NCBI GenBank assembly: GCA_033557685.1
Contig: JAWQRN010000121.1
Span: 1-37,472 of the forward strand
Length of the DNA: 37,472 nucleotides
Direction of reading: 5' to 3'
From: Sperchopsis tessellata
Taxonomy: Eukaryota > Arthropoda > Insecta > Coleoptera > Hydrophilidae
Of this stretch, positions 11,405 to 18,859 are shown one piece after another. The notes beneath the pieces are model-generated. The model was not told the origin of the DNA, made no database searches, and was given only the letters and a program-made list of their open reading frames with translations. The stretch's first letter is position 1; every line of letters starts with the position of its first letter. A program made the position numbers and the translations under genes.

Positions 11405-11681
11405 GAGAATTTATTTTCGAGGGGGAATCTTTAAAAAAGCAAAGTAGACGTCCGAAAGTCCAATGAATTGAAAATGAATATCAAGCCGCATTGGTGGCTG
11501 TTCGTTAAGCTGTCCGCAGCGTTGGGGGTAAAAAACACGTTAGGATATCACGAATAAATCTTATACCAAAAACAGGTAGTATTATTCTGCTGACCTATCT
11601 GCCACTGGTGTATTGTGCAGAGGTACTGCTTCTATAGGAACTGCTGTAAATGTGGCTAAATATGCCAACCAAAAATTGTAG
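11405..11681 (+). pseudogene. Polinton-type hydrophobic minor-capsid (pX-like) fragment
   Basis: Plus-strand reading with frame changes gives a basic stretch (AVRSVGGKKHVRI, about 11,505-11,545), then a 'P-K-T-G' turn (about 11,565-11,580). A small-residue hydrophobic run SATGVLCRGTASIGTAVNVA follows, and YANQKL ends at a stop at 11,679-11,681. A basic region, a 'I-P-K-x-G-G' turn and an Ala/Gly-rich hydrophobic helix are features I associate with the minor capsid or core proteins of Polinton/adintovirus-type elements. The stretch is short, low in information and frameshifted. The call rests mainly on its position just upstream of the adenain-like and penton-like fragments on the same strand. 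Confidence 0.5.
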
Positions 11682-11689
11682 GAGATACA

Positions 11690-12261
11690 TTAAGCATTAA
11701 ACAAAACAACGATAGTTCAGACGAAATACGAATAAGAATAGCTAAGGCGAGAGCAACTTCATGAAAATAAAAAAAAAGTATACGAAAAAGATCTAAGCCT
11801 AGAATTAAAAACAAGATTAACAAAATACTACATACATTCAATACTATTATATGGAGCCGAAGCATGGACACTGAGGAAAGCGGACACCAAAAAATTTTAG
11901 ATGTTCGTATATGTTCAATGGACGTATATAAGATATTAAGAATACCATGGACGGACCGGGTAACCAATGCGGAAGTAATTAGAAGAATGAAGAAAGAGAA
12001 GGAAATTATAAATACCATTTAAAAATCACTAGAGAAAAATACCACCTGATCCAAATAATAATACAGGAAAAAATATAAGAAAGATGAAACGTTGGAAGAA
12101 GAACCTGCGAGAATTGTTCAATTGTAATACATGTCAGCTATTTAGAGCAGCTGTCTCAAAAGTCTCTATAGAAAAAGAAAGACACAATAAAACAAAGGAA
12201 GCAGTTGCCTTAGGTAAAGATAGGGATGGGATTGTATTTGAGACAATATAAAAAAAAAAAA
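11690..12261 (+). mobile_element. LINE-2* 3' fragment with A-tail
   Basis: This is the C-terminal end of a LINE reverse transcriptase. Blocks include IRIRIAKARAT (about 11,725-11,760), SILLYGAEAWTLRKADTKK (about 11,836-11,897), ILRIPWTDRVTNAEVIRRM (about 11,935-11,990) and LRELFNCNTCQLFRAAVSKV across a frameshift (about 12,107-12,165). It ends in a 12-base A run at 12,250-12,261, as expected of a LINE 3' tail. It is strongly 5'-truncated. The 5-bp string TGTAG occurs just before the start (11,677-11,681) and just after the tail (12,263-12,267), a possible target-site duplication. It sits between two virus-like gene fragments that appear contiguous without it. Confidence 0.75.
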
Positions 12262-12289
12262 GTGTAGCTACCTCGACATACTCTAAATG

Positions 12290-12600
12290 ATCATGATATA
12301 AAACAATACACAAAAAGAATTCCCCAATTCAGGAGTTTTTATGCGTGAAGCGTTGCCGAACATCTCTGGATTATAGCAAAGAGGCAAGTACTTATTGGAT
12401 TGAGAATAGCTAACGTGGTTTTAATGTGAGATACTTTAATAATTTCCGTAACCTACAACCACCATTAGATTTACTGCTTTATCTTCGAGGTAGCAAAATT
12501 CAACATAATCACGATAGATTTCAAAACATTAACTCTTTCGAGTGAGGACATTTTTTTTAAATTTCTACGAGAATAATGTCTTTAGCCGTCGCTTATTTGA
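12290..12600 (+). pseudogene. Adenain-like cysteine protease relic (Polinton PRO)
   Basis: This is a decayed homologue of the Ulp1/adenain-type maturation protease found in adenoviruses, Polintons and related viruses, which cleaves capsid precursors. The sequence shows FMREALP (about 12,335-12,355), then YFNNFRNLQPPLDLLLYLRG at 12,432-12,491, matching the block after the catalytic His in which a 'YFDSFG' motif carries the second catalytic residue. Here that Asp is Asn. A following IQHNHDRFQ and a broken 'GHFF' (about 12,540-12,560) occupy the place of the catalytic Cys block, but no Cys remains there. The frame changes at least twice and a stop precedes GHFF. It lies upstream of the penton-like fragment on the same strand. 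Confidence 0.6.
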
Positions 12601-12654
12601 TTTTCACCTATTGAGTTGAACCAAAACATAGCATACGCTCTAGCGCTTGTAGGA

Positions 12655-13031
12655 TTCTAACGTTACCATGCTATTCCAAACATTGATGATGAGAACAATA
12701 CATTTTACTATTCTATAGAAGGTGCTGAAGTGAAACATATGAAAATTCTATTTGGATCATATGAGTTGAGTGACATTGAAGTTTACATAAGAAAGGAGTT
12801 GTAGATAATATTGAAGGACGCAGATGATGACAGTATCAAAAATCCAAACAACAATACCTTACAATGTGTGATCGAAAGTCGAACTATAATTGTGCACTTT
12901 AATTGGAGAGATTATATTGGAAAGCTGCTTGGATATTCAGATGGGCGGGTGAAATGCAACATTACCACAGGTTCCTATTATAACAATTATTGTGAAAAAA
13001 AAACAGAAGTAGGACCCATAAAGAAATAATG
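12655..13031 (+). pseudogene. Polinton-type penton-like fragment
   Basis: A nearly open plus-strand frame begins about 12,675 with IPNIDDENNTFYY, runs through SYELSDIEVYIRKEL to a stop at about 12,805, and resumes as a 72-codon ORF (12,811-13,029). That ORF contains IVHFNWRDYIGKLLGYS and then VKCNITTGSYYNN. The 'I-G-x-L-L-G-(F/Y)' and '(E/K)CNI-TG-Y' blocks recall a recurrent invertebrate ORF family that I associate with the jelly-roll penton or minor capsid protein of Polinton/adintovirus-type elements. The segment between those two blocks is shorter than I expect, suggesting an internal deletion. After 13,010 the frame becomes unrelated sequence. The protein name is tentative; membership in the virus-like cluster is better supported. 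Confidence 0.5.
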
Positions 13032-13901
13032 TATTTATTAGAGACGTTCAATATATCATCAATCATCAGGCAAAACATCAATACCAAACAAAATTAGTGA
13101 TAAATACACAGCATACAATTATACAAACAACAATTTAAATGTCTACCACAATGATTATATGTACAAGAAAATAAACAGAGATTTAAACTCTGTTAATAAT
13201 ATGGCCTTGACTTATGAGAAGACTCCAGTCTACCAGCTCACTTGCAGTTCTGGAAGCCGTAGTAAATTGAAATAAGTAACGCCGTGTTAACTAAACAATT
13301 TAAACTTTATTATTTTATAGAAGAACACACTGGAAAGCACACATTACTAAAGAGAGATAATTTTAGGTTACATCGTCATTTATGTGCTTGAGAACATGGA
13401 ATTATGTTCTACTTGCATTGACAATGAGATGTATTGCCAACTTGTGAAAGTCAAATTTAAATTTAAAATATATATGAAGTTATTACAGAAGCTATGGTTT
13501 AAAATAAATTAAGGCCACAGTAAAATTGTCCACCTGCCGCTTATAATGGATTTGATGGTAAATACGCTTATCGTAATAAACTTTGTCTCTGTACCGGTCC
13601 GCTCTGCAGTTCTGGGAGCTGTTCCAAAACAACTTCGGGTTAGCAAAAGAATGGAAATGACGTGAAAGAGTAATCACTAGGTGCCCTCTTGACGATAATT
13701 TAACATACAAGTAAAGGATAAAAAATTTAAACAACGAAGTTTAACAAAAGCTCAAATAACTACTATTCGCTCTGCAATACAGGGGACGAACCCAGTTGTA
13801 TGGTCTCAGGATGGTCCTGGCATATATATTGCGGACTACAGTACGTAATTAACAGAGTTGCATCTGTCATTATATTAATAGCAGAATGCACTTCAAAAGT
13901 C
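13032..13901. other. No recognisable gene
   Basis: Two short strings, CTTGCAGTTCTGGAAGC near 13,242 and CTCTGCAGTTCTGGGAGC near 13,603, resemble each other in direct orientation, each followed about 60-90 bp later by a similar AT-rich stretch. This may be a faint old duplication. An 80-codon minus-strand frame (13,492-13,734) has no similarity I recognise. Confidence 0.35.
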
Positions 13902-14165
13902 ATTTCAAACCGCGGGCGATTGATCCATACCTACGTTTCACGGAATACCACCGCTTCATCAGTAAACCTGCAATCCGCATTCTTTGAAACAGGGTACCGT
14001 ACATTCTACTCCTCGCTCTTGTGATCTTAAATTCTGCGATAGATCAAAAGAGCGAGGAATAGAATGCACGATACACTGTTTCAAAGAATGCGGGTTGCAG
14101 GTTACTGATGAAGCGGTGGTATTCTGCGAAACGTACATATGGATCAATCGCCCACGGTTGAAATT
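13902..14165. repeat. Long hairpin (near-perfect inverted repeat)
   Basis: The left arm at 13,902-14,026 pairs with the right arm at 14,042-14,165. The loop is 15 bases (14,027-14,041), opened by GATC on each side. Arms of about 124 bases match with roughly ten differences. Because of the symmetry, both strands show the same short open frames (NRGRLIHTYVS and NTTASSV), which should not be taken for genes. It sits immediately left of the THAP-fragment inverted pair, but is not part of it by sequence. It may be a foldback or MITE-like element, or a collapsed tail-to-tail dimer. Confidence 0.85.
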
Positions 14166-14235
14166 TGCCCTCCTTTTAGAAAATTGTACATTTTGTGTAC
14201 GCATGCAATAAAAAATTACATAGGTAAGTACTAGG

Positions 14236-14576
14236 ATTATCATTAAATGATTTCCTGTATACAAATCAAAAGATGTTACAGGTTATGATACAAATATGTA
14301 TAGAGATATATGTCTAGTGTAAATACCAAAATATAAAACCTTACTTTTCGAAACAGCGTTGTCCTTGTGAAGTATGCTTTACTGTCACACTGAGGCACCG
14401 AACAATATTTATTTCCCTTCTTTGCTACGTTTTTAAGTTCCACACGAACTATTATTTGTTTTTCTGTCGTCCCATTCATTGCGAAATGCACGCTAAACAT
14501 ATATAACAAATTAAACCTATCCTTTATCTGGGGGTTGCAATTCTGCTCACCAGCCACTTTGCTTTTAATCGCCAAT
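14236..14576 (-). pseudogene. THAP-domain transposon gene fragment, copy 1
   Basis: A minus-strand ORF of about 99 codons (14,276-14,575) carries EKQIIVRVELKNVAKKGN and then the first half of a THAP zinc finger, C-S-V-P-Q-C at 14,387-14,404. The second half (the W and the C-x2-H pair) is missing: the sequence jumps from the first Cys pair into what is intron in copy 2. Bases 14,562-14,576 are the same 15-base terminal sequence that bounds the 915-bp element at 15,806-16,720. Past that end, about 30 bases of flank are also shared with copy 2 in inverted orientation. THAP domains bind DNA and occur at the N-terminus of several transposases. Confidence 0.72.
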
Positions 14577-15689
14577 AAGGATGTACATATGGTTTTAAAA
14601 TTTAAATCAGATTATTTCAAATTGTTTCTTCGCTGACGGTGAAAGTTAGGTTCCCTTTGATTGTTTTCTACACGGTCCATGTATAGCAAGCAGCTATAAA
14701 ACTCGTGGTGGATTGTCTCGGAAGAACAGTTGCATTTTATAACTCGTATAGGTCGCCTCGCTGTCGGTCTGTTTGCAATACAAGATTTCAATTAATTCAT
14801 TCCACAAATTTTTATAACCTAATTTCCAGTTTTAATTTCAATCTTCCGGACTTAGAATATTTGTACAAGCTAATTACTCCTAAATAATTTAGATAAGAGT
14901 TGTGTTTAATTTATATTTAACTAAATTACTCCGAGAAAGTTTACCATTATTATCATATTCGTCAATAAATAACCTTTTACAAAACTTATTTTACTTTTCA
15001 TTCACATTAATATTTTATCTATTAATTTCTTTACATACGTGTAATTTCTTTTAATTGTTATCGAATTATTATCATTAAAGTTTAAAGTAGAATTATAAAA
15101 AATCTCTTATTTACATTTTTTTAAATTCTCTTCATTATTAATTTATTTATTTATTCTATAAACATTTAGTCTTTTACATTCCTTAATATTTATTTATTTT
15201 GTTTCGAGTTCAAACTTCAATCGATATGTGCCTTTAATTAATGGTGTTGATCTTGCAATAGTTTTTAACGTTTGTTTTCAGAATTTGATATGTGCAGAGC
15301 ATGGTTGTTCAGACAACGGAAAATCACTTTGGAGTTCCATTTGGAACTACACCTATATCGATATAAACTAGAGTTCTTATTTGGTTCTATTTTGCCATCG
15401 TTATTAATGATCGTCCGAATATCCGATAGAGACTCATTCTCTGCTCCATAGCTAATAATTATTTTTAGATGGCATACTATTGAAGATGAAATGGCCCGAA
15501 TCGAGGGCTCTATACCTCTAAACAATATTTTCGTTAATAATTTTATATCGTGTTGAAGTAGTTAACTTCAAGAAGCAGAAATATTCTTAATATATTGGGT
15601 TAAAAACTGTAAAAATGAGTCAAATTTGTACAGTTATTTGTTTTTCTAGAATGCCACAACTAAACACTGTGATAAGCTTGAAATCCAAA
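14577..15689. other. Spacer between inverted THAP copies; no gene seen
   Basis: An AT-rich 1.1 kb between the two inverted arms. The outermost about 30 bases on each side (14,577-14,610 and about 15,690-15,722) are reverse complements and extend the inverted repeat beyond the transposon end. No transposase or host ORF is recognisable. The 86-codon minus-strand frame at 15,265-15,525 has no similarity I know. Confidence 0.45.
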
Positions 15690-15834
15690 ATTTAAATTTT
15701 AAAACCATATGTACATCCTTATGGGAAAATGAGCTTATCGAACAATTGACCTACGTTGAACTTCTTAAGCAGTTGGGACCCCTGAAACCATGCATCGTGC
15801 ATAGTATTGGCGATTAAAAGCCAAGAGGCTGACC

Positions 15835-16149
15835 TCTGGTGAGCAGAAGTACAACCCTCAGATAGTGGATAGGTTTCACTTGTTAGATCTGTTTAGCGTG
15901 CATTTTGCAATGGATGGGACGACAGAAAAGCAAACAATAGTTCATGTAGAACTTAAAAACGCAGTAAAGAAGGGAAATATATATTGTTCGGTGCCTCATT
16001 GTGACAGTAAAGCAACTGGTGGATTTTATTTCCAAAAAACAAATCCAGACGAATAGTATGGTTACATGTTTTGAAAATTGGGAAGAAAGTATCAAAAAAA
16101 ATGGTTGTGTGTGGAGAACATTTCAAACCTGACGATTTTTTATATTGTG
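15835..16149 (+). pseudogene. THAP-domain exon, copy 2
   Basis: The frame from about 15,840 reads EKQTIVHVELKNAVKKGN and then C-S-V-P-H-C at 15,985-16,002, the first zinc-ligand pair of a THAP finger. After a frameshift near 16,030 the second half follows: V-W-L-H-V-L-K-I-G-K-K, with the conserved Trp, then V-C-G-E-H-F-K-P-D-D-F, giving the C-x2-H pair at 16,110-16,121 and the usual 'F-x-P-x-D-F'. All four zinc ligands and the Trp are visible. The exon ends at a consensus donor, G|GTAAGT at 16,149/16,150. THAP fingers recognise DNA, here presumably the transposon's own ends. One frameshift makes it a pseudogene. Confidence 0.75.
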
Positions 16150-16259
16150 GTAAGTGTATTATTCATTATCTGTACGGTATTTATACTAGACGTATAATTA
16201 AACAATAAATCTATACATATTTGTATCATAACCTGTAACATCTTTTGATTTGTATATAG
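16150..16259 (+). other. Predicted intron of the THAP gene
   Basis: A 110-bp segment starts GTAAGT and ends TATATAG. The last part of the intron is also present in copy 1 on the opposite strand (around 14,240-14,300), where the same pyrimidine-poor 3' end leads into the GAAATCATTTA-like exon start. Confidence 0.5.
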
Positions 16260-16323
16260 GAAATCATTTATTGATATGCCTAGTAATTACCTAGGTAATT
16301 TTTTACTACATGCGTCATCATAT

Positions 16324-16581
16324 TTAATTCAGTATCTTTACATGTAGTGAATCTAAGAGAATGCTGGAGAATAATTTAACATTTCTTTCATAAGGCCTCT
16401 GATCCAAATGCGATGTTTGCAGACACAATGAAAAGATTTGGATCTTGGCGGCCGTCCTTGCTATCACGCCACATTCGATCAGGTGATTTGCTTTGATAAT
16501 TGCCGATCCCTCAAGAAATGGTCTCTTGAAATGACCCACATAATCCAGAATATCAACGATATCAATGGCTGGCTCAAACAT
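16324..16581 (-). pseudogene. SWIM/YqaJ-associated protein fragment
   Basis: A minus-strand frame of about 85 codons reads FEPAIDIVDILDY, GHFKRPFLEGS, ECGVIARTAAKIQIFSLCLQTSHL. This string resembles the region just before the SWIM zinc finger in invertebrate proteins that go on to a YqaJ-type recombinase/exonuclease domain. In such proteins the 'CLQTS' block is followed by 'C-x-C...C-x-H', which is not reached here: the frame ends at about 16,324. It lies convergent to the THAP exon inside the same terminal repeats. The call rests on recall of the family, without alignment. Confidence 0.5.
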
Positions 16582-16720
16582 TATGGGAAATTAATTAAAT
16601 TTAAGCACTTTATCACAACATAAACACGTATCACGCGATGTAAACAATGCAATCTATCTACCATACGACGGCCATCTTGGGTTCTATGCTAGCGCCCCTA
16701 GGGGTCTTTTAATCGCCAAT

Positions 16721-17334
16721 TATAAAAAACCTTATATTTCACACCAGATTACAAACCTGAAGCTAACTTAACAACATAAAAATTCACAGATTTTACAAAA
16801 AAAATACCAGATTACATACACACAACTCGATGGAGGATAGGAGGGTCCCGAATCTGCTAAATATACTACTTACAGAGACAAATTGTATGGTTAATTTATT
16901 AGGGTTGATACTTCATTCGAAATTCAACCTTAAATATATTTATTTATGAGTCATATTCGTTTACATAAGTGGCTTGTAGTACTATTCATTGAACTATTTG
17001 TTGCTTTTCCAGGAGTGTGTTGGCTTTTATCCAACGTTTCGTCCACCATTGCAATGGATATTATTAAAACATTTAGCTCTTAAAAGTGGCAGGAGTAGCT
17101 GGAGTCAACCTTCATTGCTACCCCTAAAGAAGAAAGATGCGAAAAAATGTAATTTTCGTAGGGCCATAAGGTTAATGAGAAACACTAAAATTACTTTTGA
17201 AAATTACACATAAGCGACTATATAAGAAAGTTGATAACGATATAAGTGTAACGTAGTTTGAGTTACGTAGTTTATTTGGCTCTAGATAAGCATTATTTAC
17301 CCTAAATGTATTGACCCAACGATATCTGGTTGTT
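16721..17334. other. No gene; contains GACGAAACGTTGG-type motif
   Basis: AT-rich at first. Bases 17,031-17,047 (CCAACGTTTCGTCCACC) followed by ATTGCAATGG match the core of the hairpin arms at 32.5 kb, in the orientation of its left arm. A 74-codon frame (16,989-17,213) covers this motif and is not otherwise recognisable. Confidence 0.5.
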
Positions 17335-17470
17335 AATAAAGACGTATGCGTGTATTGTGGATTATGAGAAGGAATTCGACAGAATACGGCATGCCCTGCT
17401 CATAAAAATCTTGAGGGAGAACATATAAATACTCGAGATACTGAAATTATTGAAAACTTATATTACAATT
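17335..17470 (+). pseudogene. LINE reverse transcriptase fragment
   Basis: About 45 codons read ACIVDYEKEFDRIRHALLIK, then LKLLKTYI. This is RT block with '(F/V)DYEKAFD-(R/V)-H', whose first Asp is the initial catalytic Asp of the palm; the Ala of 'KAFD' is Glu here. The fragment is cut at both ends. The sequence at its 3' side (17,487-17,500) is the GACGAAACGTTGGC motif, directly followed by the hAT fragment on the other strand. Confidence 0.65.
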
Positions 17471-17486
17471 AGCAAACATCAAAATA

Positions 17487-17500
17487 GACGAAACGTTGGC
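17487..17500 (+). repeat. GACGAAACGTTGGC motif copy
   Basis: Same core as 17,031-17,047, inverted, and as the hairpin arms at 32,550-32,565 and 32,672-32,687. It lies at the junction between a LINE fragment and a hAT fragment. Confidence 0.6.
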
Positions 17501-17511
17501 AAAAACCATAC

Positions 17512-18062
17512 ATTAAAAATAGCTTTCTTGATCTTTCTTTTCAGAATGGTTAGTACATTTCGATGGATTCCACTTACAGTGCCAGCATTATCGTAACTTT
17601 GAGCGCTGCACATCATTATGTCAGGTCCATCACTTTCCGAACTTTTAAGAATGTCAGAGCTGAGGTCAGCAGATTTTTTTCCCTTTAAAGGGAGAAATCC
17701 TAGATACACTTCTGTCACATTCGCATTGTAGATTTTCAAATATCTGATCACGTCGGACATCTGGTCAGTTTGTGATATATCAGGTGTGCTGTAGAACATG
17801 ATCTCAAAATACTGCGCAGACTTTATATCTATGATAAGCAGCTCCATCACATGATTTGCCAAGACATTTATAAACTCATTATGAGCTTTTGGTGCAAGAT
17901 AAGATACTGATGCTTTAAGTTTACACGTCCTCCGCTTTAATCTCATTAGGTGCTCTTTAAGAACTGGATCATATTTAGAAATCATCTCAACCATCTTAAG
18001 AAAGTTTCCTTTATTCAATGAAGATTCATTTTTCTTGTGGCCACGGAATACCAGATTCTATA
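17512..18062 (-). pseudogene. hAT-family transposase fragment (DUF4371/ZMYM1-like)
   Basis: About 180 uninterrupted codons on the minus strand. The order is LVFRGHKKNESSLNKGNFLK, then EMISKYDPVLKEHL, SYLAPKAHNEFINVLANHVM, IKSAQYFEIMFYSTPDISQT, MSDVIRYLK and SAQSYDNAGTVSGIH. This is the N-terminal catalytic half of hAT transposases of the kind annotated as ZMYM1-like or DUF4371. The first catalytic Asp normally sits in a 'V-D-(E/G)-T-x-D' motif just before IS; here it reads FYSTPD, so that Asp has been replaced. The second block (GQSYDNA) is present with Ala for Gly. It stops at about 17,515, before the insertion domain and hAT C-terminal dimerisation region. No TIRs or 8-bp duplication seen. 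Confidence 0.82.
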
Positions 18063-18526
18063 AGTTGCCCTTCAACTTTTTTTTCTACTTGTCCTACAAT
18101 GTAGGTGCAGTCACAAATTTGCATGTAGTATCTGTAGCAAGAAACAGCAGCACAAGCAGTAGAATTTTTAGCTGACGAGTGGGTAAACTATCAAGGCCGC
18201 AGCAATATCTTACCATTTGGCATCATTTTGTAAATCACTCTTTTGATAGTTGGCACATCTATCGTTTTCAATATTAATCACTGATATTCATTATCATTGT
18301 TAATGAGTTGATTGGTATATATTTTTTTAAATCTAATATTAATAAAAATACTATTGTAAAATCTTAAGTATACTGGGCCTGTCGGTTTTTTTCGAACAGT
18401 TTCTGGAAAACACTTATATGTAATCTAATAAAGTAAGGCTCCTGTATAATAATCACATCCACGTTTATCGAGCTAGAATGGGTAAAAATTGTGCGCATTA
18501 TACTCGAAATTTTACGGTAAATATAT
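18063..18526. other. No recognisable gene
   Basis: Includes about 80 bases (18,063-18,140) that could be upstream hAT sequence read backwards (QVEKKVEGQL), but with no clear match. The rest is AT-rich. Confidence 0.35.
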
Positions 18527-18859
18527 TGTAATGTTTTTACGGATTCACAAAATACCAGTTCAACAAGTTTAAAATGTATTTATTATAAACTGCTTAGTTT
18601 ACATTAACACAATAATCAATTATTCAACTGTAGTCTAGTGGTTATATTATTTGTCCACTATACGCGTCATACTGGGTCATCCAGACGTCCGGATTGGTAC
18701 TTGTGGAACCGCCGGACTCTCCTCTTTATATGCTGTTGAGAATTGTGGACACCGCGGGCACCTTCTGTACTTTGCTAGAGCGGCCAGATGGGCCCATTGT
18801 TTCGCCAAATCTGGTACGGTCGAATGAGAATTAGACTATTATGCAGTAGTGTCGTAATA
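18527..18859 (-). mobile_element. Gypsy-1 solo LTR flanked by ATAT
   Basis: The reverse complement ends in the same roughly 100 bases as the LTR at 33,879-34,179 (AATAAATACAT, then CTTGTTGAAC, a GTGAA block, and a GTAAAAACATTACA end). It carries a TATAAA box in the same relative place (GCATATAAAG on the minus strand, about 18,725-18,734) and begins TATTACGACACTACTGCA, close to TGTTACGAAATAATGCAG of the other copy. ATAT flanks both ends (18,523-18,526 and 18,860-18,863). No internal sequence is attached, so it is a solo LTR left by recombination. The 5' TG has become TA. Confidence 0.75.

Larger units (their letters stand above)
15806..16720. mobile_element. 915-bp DNA transposon with THAP and SWIM/YqaJ-type remnants
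   Basis: The element begins ATTGGCGATTAAAAG (15,806-15,820) and ends with the exact reverse complement (16,706-16,720), giving 15-bp terminal inverted repeats. The left half encodes a THAP finger on the plus strand, and the right half encodes part of a SWIM/YqaJ-associated protein on the minus strand. Convergent genes of these two kinds bring to mind ISL2EU-type DNA transposons, which carry a THAP-bearing transposase and a YqaJ-type nuclease. That assignment is my inference. The catalytic core of the transposase is absent, so this is an internally deleted, non-autonomous derivative. Target duplications could not be decided: flanks are TAGT and TATA. Confidence 0.6.

Noticed and set aside
11656..12018. 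120-codon minus-strand hydrophobic frame
   Set aside because: Antisense of the LINE-2* C-terminus; the peptide has the Ile/Leu-rich look of reversed Lys/Glu-rich coding.
13959..14264. 101-codon minus-strand ORF and its plus-strand counterparts as genes
   Set aside because: They are produced by the hairpin's symmetry, with the same peptide on both strands.
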